Shown: in pieces, positions 1 to 8,387 of the stretch
Layout of the letters: each line of letters begins with the position of its first letter
Position numbering within the stretch: the stretch's first letter is position 1
Assembly: GCA_000787465.1 (NCBI GenBank)
Contig: JSYX01000233.1
Location: 1 to 12,947 of the forward strand
From: Thermomucor indicae-seudaticae
Taxonomy: Eukaryota > Mucoromycota > Mucoromycetes > Mucorales > Lichtheimiaceae
DNA: 12,947 nt
Direction of reading: 5' to 3'
The notes under the pieces: generated by a model
The model's database searches: none
The model's input: only the letters and a program-made list of their open reading frames with translations
What the model was told of the DNA's origin: nothing
Program-made: the position numbers and the translations under genes

Positions 1-625
1 ATGGCGACGTCTAAGCGACAAACATTTCGTGCACGACACTTCGTGACTGCTACGAAAAATGTCGTGCACGTATAATTCCCGTTCGATATTTTTCTGCAAC
101 AAAGCGCGGTCCCTGTCGACTAGCGAACGGTTTCTTGAGTCGAATTTCCTGGCAATGGAAATGCCCTTGCGCGTTCAGTTTGCAGGAAGATGGGATCAGA
201 CGATAGGGTGTCCAAAGGAAAGAGAAGACCTTCAACGATACACGCAGAACAGTATTACGGCAATTATAGCAATGGGGGAAACACTGTAAAATCAGGGTTT
301 GTTCATCACTGTCTGGTTGCTAGTGCTTATAGTCAGGTTTCCTGCCAAACGTAACTACAGTACCCGCGCGATACATCGATATTTGATAAATCGATATACC
401 CAATCGACCTCTGCAATTACGGATTGGCTCTTCTTTTTCCAGGCCTATGTCCACTTAATATGATGACCGCGTTTCTTCGTCACAGACCCTATCGCGCGGC
501 AACTGTAATAAGCGCAAATCAGTCGGATAATTCTGTTGTGATATGGATGCGCGAATCCTATTCTTGTCGTTCTACGATGCAGGCAAACTACTGTATCTTA
601 CTGGATAGGCCTTGCGAAATTAAAG
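1..625. other. Left flank without a recognisable gene
   Basis: Several open frames exist here (for example 59-289 and 424-663 on +, 50-235 on -). None shows a family motif, a convincing start context or a splice pattern that joins it to a longer product. The stretch 367-400 is AT-rich and carries ATCGATAT twice, about 17 bp apart. The region could be old repeat or transposon debris, or distal promoter sequence of SNX3. I see nothing that decides between these. Confidence 0.4.
28..70. repeat. Perfect 11-bp inverted repeat with nested stem
   Basis: CGTGCACGACA at 28-38 is the exact reverse complement of TGTCGTGCACG at 60-70. Inside the 21-nt spacer, TTCGT (40-44) and ACGAA (52-56) can pair as well, so the segment can fold into a two-tier hairpin. 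It may be a transposon terminal or subterminal repeat, or a dyad protein-binding site. The left edge of the window prevents tracing a longer element. Confidence 0.6.
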
Positions 626-689
626 ATATCGGACCAGACCTGGGCGGCTTTACTCCAGCCTAACAAAAAAAAAAAAATATCGGACCAGA
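626..689. repeat. 13-bp direct repeat flanking a poly(A)-tailed insertion
   Basis: ATATCGGACCAGA occurs at 626-638 and again at 677-689. The 38 nt between the copies are a 26-nt body (639-664) followed by a run of 12 A (665-676). A short body, a 3' A-tail and flanking identical repeats together look like a target-primed (LINE-type) retroposition of a severely 5'-truncated transcript, with the 13-bp repeats as the target-site duplication. A chance local duplication followed by A-tract expansion is the alternative. A second A-rich run follows at 692-700. Confidence 0.5.
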
Positions 690-941
690 AGAAAAAAAAA
701 GAATACTTTGCAGGATAAATACAGGTTTAGTTGATGGGTCAATGCTAGATGCTACGTGGCTCACACAGCGCTTCATCAACTGCATCGGAGGCTTGCAGCA
801 TGTGAAACAGAAATATCAGCGAACAAAAAGTTCAACGGTCGGAAGGAAAAGAAACGCACCGACAAACGGGGCGGCGGGATCTTTTGTCTTTCCTGGCGGC
901 ATTTGTCTTCTCTTTTCTACCGTTTCTCACTCAGGTTATCA

Positions 942-1624
942 ATGTCCACAACGACCACAGGCTCATCATCGACTCCTCGCTTCCAAGCATTTGAGACCAT
1001 GGCGGGTCCCATTACCCGCGAACAGACAGTCGAAGAGCGTTACGGAATCCCAGAGAACTTTTTGGAGATTGAAGTCAGAAATCCTCAGACGCATGGCAAG
1101 TTTCATTCTTCGCTTCGTATACGTTCCGCTATTAAACGATGAAACCATTCTAGGTTTCGGACGCAAAATGTTTACAGACTATGAAATCGTATGCCGAGTA
1201 CGTTGAATATGGAACAGACAAAAAAGAAGAGAGAGAGAGAGTACTGACTGTTGTCTCTCGGGTAGACCAACATTCCGGCATTCAAGCTAAAGCAATCGTC
1301 CGTACGCAGACGATACAGTGACTTTGAATGGTTCCGGGACGTGTTGGAACGTGAATCGACCCGGGTCAATATCCCTCCCTTGCCAGGGAAGGTGTTCACA
1401 AATCGTTTTTCGGACGAAGTGATTGAGCAACGAAGGGAAGGCTTAGAACGCTTTTTGCAAATGTAAGGCTTTCTCTCTCGTAATCGAGTGGTTGATTGAG
1501 AATGGAAGGACTGACTTTGCGTGTGGATAGTGTTGCTGGTCATCCTCTTTTGCAAACGGGTAGCAAGGTGTTGGCTGCATTCATTCAAGATCCAAACTTT
1601 TCTCGAGACTCTTACAACTATTAA
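942..1624 (+). CDS. SNX3: Sorting nexin 3 (Snx3/Grd19), PX-domain retromer cargo adaptor
   Basis: Predicted exons are 942-1095, 1154-1197, 1266-1462 and 1531-1624, giving 162 aa, the same length as human SNX3. The PX domain fills most of the protein. Visible hallmarks are NPQTHG (residues 47-52), the phosphoinositide-binding RRRYSDFEW (80-88), the PPLPGK loop (103-108), RREGLERFL (122-130) and VAGHPLLQ (133-140). Family knowledge: Snx3 binds PI3P on early endosomes and links cargo to retromer for return to the Golgi. The start ATG at 942 follows a pyrimidine-rich stretch; a second in-frame ATG at codon 20 is possible but would shorten the N-terminus. Intron 1 uses a GC donor. The 3' end faces the HAUS4-like gene, with 114 bp between stops. 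Identity is firm; the exact start is slightly less so. Confidence 0.95.
1096..1153 (+). other. GC-AG intron of SNX3
   Basis: The first intron starts GCAAGT and ends CTAG (58 nt, phase 1). Removing it joins NPQTHG to [11 protein letters not shown], exactly as the PX family requires. No GT donor near the junction gives this reading. The donor is otherwise a perfect match to the 5' splice consensus, as is typical of GC-AG introns. Confidence 0.85.
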
Positions 1625-1738
1625 GTTGATGAATTGGGTCGCGCCGCTTATCTCACCTCTCATCACCTTCCTGTCCTTTTGCGTCTAACCTGTACAATAT
1701 ATAGCCTATTCCCCCCCACCCACCTTTTTCCATTTGAA

Positions 1739-4081
1739 CTAGTTGTTTTTTATTCTTTCGATATCGTCTTGCGTGGCCTTTATATTATCCAGCAAGTGGA
1801 AATACGCTTCTGCTATTGTTTCAAATTCAGGTCCCATGTCCTTGTACGCCTGCAGTTTCTTTTGAACAAAAGAAAGCTGTGTTCGTGCCTCAATGAATCG
1901 AGCTTCCAGGATTGATCTGCAAACCATCAATATAAGCTTGACTCTGGAGAGATATGGACTCATGCGCCCCTCTTTACCTCAACGATTTCAAGGCCGATAC
2001 CAGCTGCTTGTCGTATGTCGCCAAGAGAACTGAAACATGGAGTAACCTAAAGGGCGATAATGAGAACGGGGTTAATGATAAAGACCTTGTAGGACATACT
2101 TGATTCTGATGAGCAATGAATCAGCCAGAGCACAATAGTATGCATCAAAGATCTTGTTCTTCTCCTTTTCGTGGCCGTATTTGAACTCAATCATTATATT
2201 CCAAATGGTGTCCAGCACCTCCAAAGTGATCTGACAATGATCAATATCGTATGTGGATCAAATAATAGAATATGAACTAACCTTTATGTAGCGTACAAGT
2301 TGATCCATAAGGGCTATTCTCTTGCGAGACAAGTCTGCCTTCTCTCGATACAGTTGTTGCTTCTTGTTCTGCACAATATTGGCGGGATTTTCATCTTTGG
2401 CAGCATTATCCATGGCGCGTACGAAAGATGAGACCCGCTCATACTTTGCAAGTAATGCTGACTCCATCTCGCGCTGTAGTGCTGCCTTGGCAGAGGGCTA
2501 AAGAGAGAGCTTTAATCATTGCACGCGTTAAGAGCTAGGTATACCCTTACAGATAACTCTGGCGTGTCCTCTTCGTCCTTCTCTTCCTTTGTATCGCACA
2601 AGCCCAGCATGTCTTCTGCATACAGTCGGTGATGGCGTTGCGTTGGTTTTCCACTCTGCAATATCTTCTCCAACGCGCGTCTTTCCTTTATTCTTTACAA
2701 TGAGACCCTTTGCTCCGGACACGCCACAACTGATCTTACATTTTCCGATAATCCCTTCAAGCATGTTGGATCTTTAATCAATGACTCGACCTGATCTACC
2801 AAAAGACGGCATTCCCAATACGACTGGGCATTCTTGCGTTCCACCTACGGAGAGGCACACAACTCTAGATCCATGGCGAAAGGATATTGAACCTACACTT
2901 TTTATTAACTACCTCGTCGAGCTGCGAATCAATGGAACGATGAGCAAAGTTGTCTGAGAAATGATCACGCTGAATCTGATCGACTACTGGTATCATGTCA
3001 AAAAGCAGTAAAATAATGCGGAAAGACTACTGTTCTTTTTCTCCTGCCTGATTTGGATGAAAACATGCTTTATATGACATGGAAGAAGATTACGGAGAAT
3101 GACGATAGAGTTCCTGGGCGGCTTTCCAGAATACGAGATCTATCGATAGAAAGAGCATAAGGTCTTTTTGTATATCATCGCTCATTCATTCGAGATTGCT
3201 GTAGCTTACATGCGTTTTGGATTTGGTGCAGATAATAACCAAGTCGGATACGATGCGCTGCATCGAGCATTCTTATGGCTCTAAGAACGGCAGGTCAGCC
3301 ATCTTGCTTTCATCGAAGAGATAGAGACACTCACGGTTGAAGGGCCAATCGGCAGCTTGGACAATCCTGTTGACTTGGCGGGAGTTGCAGAGACAGGAAA
3401 AGAGAGATAGAGAGAGATGTTACGTACCGAATAAGGTCTGCGCGATGTGCCTGATATTCAATGAGTGCATCCAGTATACTTAACCCGCATTCTTCGCCTT
3501 TGACCGTGCCACTGTTAATGACTGTGCTATTTTGGTCAAAACCTCTTGGGTTTCATGTTAGATGGGATAACGCAAAACTTTTACTTCTGCACCAAAGCCT
3601 TCGTTTCTCTTTGTATTGCGACCGCCTTGACGCTTGGCTGAAGATAGAGACAGAATGGTTATCAAAGATCTGATGAGAGAAAAACAAGGTATACCTTTCT
3701 TCCAAGAGTACTTGACGAGCCCAGGCCTTCACTAATGGATGTTTAGTGCGGAATATGCCGCGTTAATGCCTCTTTGTACGCACGATGACTGGATCGTTCC
3801 AACAGGTACTCTGTCTCGCTCAACACAACAGCCTCCATTTCATGAATAGTAGGCTCTGAAGATCGTTTTCTCTTGGGTGGGATATTTTCCTTGTTTTCGT
3901 CGTCTTGCTCTTCCGTTAATCGTCTCCGTTTCACTCTGGATACTACTGTTCTGTCGTCGTCGTTGTCTTCTTCAGTGGCATCCCGCCGCAACACTGCGTC
4001 TATCAGCTGAATGCTTTGTGCAATCCCTGAATGTAAAATCCCGTCCAATTGGGTCTTCCACGCTGCTACACTTTGCATCAT
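1739..4081 (-). CDS. Augmin-like coiled-coil protein, probable HAUS4 subunit
   Basis: Hand-built exons on the minus strand: 4081-3784, 3731-3695, 3637-3585, 3521-3428, 3366-3335, 3271-3210, 3139-3031, 2986-2913, 2844-2740, 2685-2551, 2497-2282, 2230-2100, 2046-1978, 1916-1739. They total 1593 nt, or 530 aa. The N-terminus is acidic then basic, with KRRR (51-54), a KEN box (64-66) in ENKENIPP and KRKR (70-73), suggesting a nuclear, cell-cycle-regulated protein. The rest is helical and charged. The last 90 or so residues, with LQAYKDMGPEFETIAEAY, resemble my recollection of the C-terminus of HAUS4, a subunit of the augmin complex that recruits gamma-tubulin to existing microtubules. The N-terminal two-thirds is not recognisable, and 530 aa is longer than human HAUS4 (about 360). 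Weak points: the 3' splice sites before 3271 and 2685 lack a pyrimidine tract. ATG at 4081 or 4078 may be used. Confidence 0.6.
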
Positions 4082-4427
4082 ACATAAAAAAAAAGGAAAG
4101 AGGGAGGAGTTGACAACTTTTGTATTTTCTGCACAGGTCCACAAAAAAGTGGATCTGGAAACGAAAAAGGAGGCAGGAACACCTAGTTCTCTTTCTCTTT
4201 CTTATTATTATATTATTATCATTCTGGATTCAGGTTCCACGAGACTTTCGTCGATCCAACTACTTGTGAAACAAGTTCGCTCTAAAAACAACTGTTATTT
4301 ACAGTCAGCTTGTTCTACTGCTCTTCTACAGTACTTTCGGACTCTCGGTCATCTCTACTAACTGCAATGATGATAACAACAACAGTATCTCATTGTTACT
4401 GTGAATTCTGCACCAACATCATCAGCA

Positions 4428-6278
4428 ATGTCTGCCGACCAAAATTTAACAACAACAACGTAGTCCACGATTACGCGTCATCCGCTGACGCAATGGAGCT
4501 CAGTAGCCCTGCCGACCTGGCTGGAAGCCCTACTGCCTAGAGCAACGGCACCAAGACCAGCTTTTTTTATCCCGGGTACGTCGTCCTCGAGACACGCGGA
4601 CAATGCTCTAGCCTTTATGGAGGACCGAGGCCGTAGGCAGAACTGGTCCAAGCCATTGCCAAGGACGCAACGGACCCCATCATGAGCAAGCTATCCGACG
4701 AGTACATGGGATCCGTTTCACGAAGCGGGCCATGGCTCTCCGTGTCTGGTTTCCTTACGGATCCCGAGAATAAGGCGACCTTGCTGGACTATATTGTCCA
4801 ATTCAAAACCGTCCGAAAGCCGTAAGGCGAAAGTTTCATACACTCTATCGCACGGCGCATACAAAAAAGACGTCGCCACAGAGAGTTCGATGAACGGGTA
4901 GACTGGGTTAGATTGCGACAGTTGTTCGGTTCCGCCCAGCAGAAATTCTCGTCTGGTTGCGGATTCCGTATGCACCGCCTGTCAGACAACTGGCACGGCA
5001 ACTCTGCAAAGGGATGGCCAGAGATACTGACACGTGCAGAAGTATCCGACGAATGATACAGTCCAAGACGAGAAACTAGATTCAGAGGAAAGTGAGTACG
5101 ATCGGGGCGAAGAGGAGAGTCAATCACTCTCGTGTAGCCAACGCCCAGTCCACTGATGGGACCCAAAGAATCTATCTGATCAATATCCGTCGGGGACTGC
5201 CCGCAAACGCAATATACTACACTTTGTCTTCGGACTTTAACGTTACCGTCCCATGGCACGCGTATAAGACATTCGCACTAGCATATGCGAACGCTCGAAA
5301 CTTCCACATTGTTTCCGGGATCCAAAGGCTTTGTAAGCATATTTGCCAAGGATTAATTGTCTGATATTTTCTTACCATTCATATTAGGGCATTATCGCAC
5401 ATAATGCTTCTAGAACCAAATCCCAACGACCCTTTCATTACTTTAATGTCCTTCAGGTACAAGCCTAGGACTGTATCTATATCTATCCTGACTTTCGAGT
5501 CGAGTCGAGTCGAGTCGAGTTCGAGTCAGGGCGAATTCGACTCGCCTCGCCTCGTGGCGAATCCTAATCCGGAAGATTTTGTTCGCGCAAGTGGATTCAT
5601 GAAGCTGACGCAACAGTATAAAACAATCTTTTGTCGTAGGATGTCGTGAACAAAATACCAGCGGGACAAAGACCCGACGGCGGAATAACGTTGACCCAAC
5701 AACTGAGTGATGTTTTCGATCTGGGGTCCTGCGAAGTGAAGCCCGCCGATGCAGAGAAACGCGCGTTCGATACCCACACAGACGTTTTCAGACTGGCTAT
5801 GTTTTGCAAGAACGCGGTCGATAGAGGGGAAATCCTCTGTATGTTGGGGATTCAGGCAGTTGGTAAGATGCGTTAACCCAGTTCGAGGGCAGAACTTAAG
5901 GCATTGTGTAGGCCGGAGCGTAACGATTGACCTGTACGCTCTAGAAGCTGAGGTGCTATACCCGTTCATACATATAGCACATTTCGAGATGCAAGATCTG
6001 CCAAAGTTCCTCATGGGACTCGATACCTGTAAGCAAGTAATAGATGCATACGACAGGTTCTGCGTAGAGAGGACAAAGAAGGACACAATCACGGATCTGA
6101 AGCGACCTTGCCTATGTTCAAGGCAGCTTGCCTGGCGTGGATGTCGTTACAAGCACTTACGAAGAACGCATGCTCCATGATGTCAAAATTTCCAATACAC
6201 CCTCCTTTCCTTTCCATTATGAAGGTTGACAGAGTGGAGAAGAAAGATGTGGTGCACCCACCCAGAAAGAATCATTAA
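4428..6278 (+). pseudogene. Decayed member of a repeated fungal gene family (function unknown)
   Basis: From the ATG at 4428 the coding trace is broken by a frameshift near 4460. It then runs in one frame through stops at 4538, 4634, 4823 and 5054 while still reading like protein (for example DPIMSKLSDEYMGSVSRSGP at about 4677-4735). It shifts frame near 5055 and again by about 5150, where a readable block contains FNVTVPWHAYKTFALAYANA. Two relic introns with good sites remain: 5333-5387 and 5863-5911 (GTAAGA...GTGTAG, phase 1). Beyond the second, the frame yields LYALEAEVLYPFIHIAHFEM and later FLMGLDTCKQVIDAYDRFCV, then shifts near 6105. Either the TGA at 6178 or the TAA at 6276 was the old terminus. 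The pattern resembles, from memory only, lineage-expanded proteins of Mucorales. The role is unknown; no catalytic motif was identified. Confidence 0.7.
5496..5520 (+). repeat. (CGAGT)5 tandem repeat inside the pseudogene
   Basis: Five perfect CGAGT units are followed by a near copy (CGAGTC, 5522-5527), and then by the inverse motif CGACTCG (5538-5544), so the tract can fold back on itself. In one reading frame it spells Val-Glu-Ser-Ser-Arg repeats. It may be slippage expansion within a dead gene. Confidence 0.8.
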
Positions 6279-6593
6279 CTGATATGTATCTTGCACCCAA
6301 TCCACACGAAAACAAAAAGATTGTTAGACGCCCACTTAGGGATATATAAAGCACTGAGAGATTGGATGGAGGACTTCCATAATCTGCTTGGAAAAATAAG
6401 GCTGCCTGGTTGAAATTGTCTGTCAAATTGCAAAATACAGAAGAACCTGTCTAATTTAGTATCCTTATGACCCAAGACGAGTTATTAATTCAGAGAGGCT
6501 GTTAATTTACAGCTGTCGTGTACGCTGGGTGAACTCGACAGTATCAAATTAAACAGGTTCCCAAAACACGCTCCGCCTACAGATAACTTTGCC
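6279..6593. other. Intergenic region upstream of TCD
   Basis: No gene is visible. GATATATAAAG at 6341-6351 is a TATA-like element about 245 bp before the TCD start. If functional it implies a 5' UTR of roughly 200 nt. Open frames on the minus strand (6217-6475) have no recognisable features. Confidence 0.4.
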
Positions 6594-8299
6594 ATGAGTC
6601 ACTGGGCAGATTCCGCGACACGGTGGCTCGATCGTCACCGGGACGCTGTTCAACTGACGCTCGCTGCTATCGGTGCATCGGCATTGACCGCGACGGCCAT
6701 CTATGGGTATCAAGCGAACCGACGGCGGTTGCGATCGAACGCGCTCAAGCAGCAATTGCTACTGCAGGAGGAGGGCGAGAATGCCCAACCCATGCGTCCT
6801 ATCCAGTTGACCGATTTCGGCACTGTCGCAGCATCACACAGGCACAAGGAGGATTACGATGAGTCGTTGATTGAAGAACAACTAGCGCGCAACATTGCGT
6901 TTCTGGGCGAGGAAGGCGTCAAGCGCGTCCGAGGAGCGTTTGTTGTTGTTGTGGGCGCCGGGAGCGTCGGGTCCTGGACTGCACTGATGCTCGTTCGCTC
7001 GGGAGTGCAGCGCGTGCGTGTGATTGATCCCAAATACCTGACGCGGTCCACTATAGCGCACCATGCGGTGGCGGGCCTGAGCGATATCGGGATGGCCAAG
7101 GCGAAAGCGCTCGAAAAACATTTGCGTGAAATTGCTCCGTTTTGTAAAGTGGAAGCCTGTGTGGAACGACTATGTCCTGCGAACATGGACACTTTGCTTG
7201 CTGGTAAAAAAAAAAAAAAAGAAATTCCCCATTTATTGGAAATGTTTTCTGTTGGATTCACTTGTTGCTCTCTCAGGAAATCCGGACTTTGTGGTGGATA
7301 CCGTGGACCCGATTGACGATAAACTGGCTCTGGCGCAGTTTTGTCACAAGAGAAAGCTGAGGGTCATTGCAGCCATGAACGGAGGGACAAAGGCAGATCC
7401 CACGCGGATCCAAATCTCGGATATCAGCGAGTCTTTTGGTGACTTGTCTAGATCTATATACACTCATCGGAAACCTGTGCTAACTGGTAGGGTCTTTAGG
7501 AGACCCGCTTGCTCGAGCTTATCGGCGCAGACTCAAGATGCTCAAGATCGATCGTCATATTCCAATCGTCTACAGTATCGAAAAACCTGTCGCTGCTGGT
7601 TGGTAAAATGGGAGATCCATTGTTAGTTTGACTGCTCGGCAGACAGACTAACGCACCACCTCTTGTTTTCAGATCCTGTACAAGAACCCATACCAGACGT
7701 CCGATCCCGTCACCTCCTCCCTGTACTCGGACCCATCCACGGCATGTTTGGCATGGCCATCGCGACCTTTATCGTTCTACAACTCGCCAAGTTCACTGCA
7801 CTACCTCCTCCGCCAGTCAGAGTCAAGGATAACCTGTATAACCGAATACATTACGACGTATGCGAAAGAGAAACCAAGTTTTATGGGAACGGGTAAAAAT
7901 ATGTGTTAAAGAGAGAGTCGTGTTTGTGTGCGCACTGACTGTTGGTGTATAGATACTGTCCGCTGGATATCCACGACGTCATTTATATCTATGAAGAAAT
8001 ATGGGGCGCCAAAAGCATCCTCAGTGGGCCCCAGGATCGACTCACGCTCACACGTTGGGACAGAAGCCGCCCAATCAGTTACCAGAACGCAGTATGCATG
8101 AGCCGCGACGAAGCTCGAGCACACGATGCGTTGCCCGGCAATATTGACCTTCGCCAACATTATGGTGACGGTACGTCTCTCTCTCTCTCTTTTATGCCGT
8201 GCGTTCAAGGAACTAACTGCATCTCTGCACACAGAGGTTGTTGACTTTGTAAATAGACAATTTGAACAAGAAAAACGGTTTGAAGCATTATGGAGCTAA
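6594..8299 (+). CDS. TCD: tRNA threonylcarbamoyladenosine dehydratase (Tcd1/Tcd2, TcdA/CsdL family)
   Basis: Exons are 6594-7203, 7277-7438, 7500-7598, 7673-7892, 7953-8170 and 8235-8299; 457 aa, near the yeast Tcd1/Tcd2 lengths. Known family role: ATP-dependent cyclisation of t6A37 to ct6A in ANN-decoding tRNAs, on the mitochondrial outer membrane in yeast. Residues 18-38 form one hydrophobic anchor followed by a basic patch (43-47). The E1-like fold shows QLARNIAFLGEEG (96-108), the nucleotide-binding GAGSVGSW (121-128), TKADPTRIQISDIS after intron 1, and GDPLARAYRRRLK across intron 2. The C-terminal part has LPVLGPIHGMFGMAIATF. Oddities: the usual DxD and Asn-Arg of the ATP pocket read DPKYL (145-149) and AHH (155-157). 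Intron 1 begins GT followed by 15 A. Intron 3 uses a GTTGGT donor, because the nearby GTAAAA donor at 7603 would create a stop. Family identity is strong; activity is less certain. Confidence 0.93.
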
Positions 8300-8304
8300 A
8301 ATAT

Positions 8305-8310
8305 AATAAA
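8305..8310 (+). terminator. Polyadenylation signal AATAAA of TCD
   Basis: AATAAA lies 6 nt after the TCD stop codon, in the 88-bp gap to the convergent SNX41 stop. It is very close to the stop, so the 3' UTR would be short and could overlap the SNX41 3' end. Confidence 0.5.
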
Positions 8311-8387
8311 GCGTAATATAGCTCTGTACACATGCAAAAAAAGAAAGAAGAGAATGATACTGCGGATTGGGGAGGGATCTATTACTG

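Noticed and set aside
424..663. A 79-codon open frame on + ending just before the poly(A) tract
   Set aside because: It has no ATG at its beginning, no recognisable motif, and its end lies inside the proposed insertion.
3031..3139. Alternative reading of this exon in the frame LVFWKAAQELYRHSP
   Set aside because: It looks protein-like but meets a stop, and its splice phases cannot connect to both neighbouring exons; the chosen frame connects on both sides and keeps the total a multiple of three.
5496..5544. Possible CRISPR-like or regulatory repeat array
   Set aside because: The units are only 5 bp with no spacers, and lie inside a decayed coding region; simple slippage explains them.
5526..6092. 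A 188-codon open frame on - across the pseudogene
   Set aside because: It ignores the relic introns and the readable + strand protein blocks, and shows no motif; treated as a shadow.
6854..7261. A 135-codon open frame on - opposite TCD exon 1
   Set aside because: It is antisense to strongly conserved TCD coding sequence and has no independent support.
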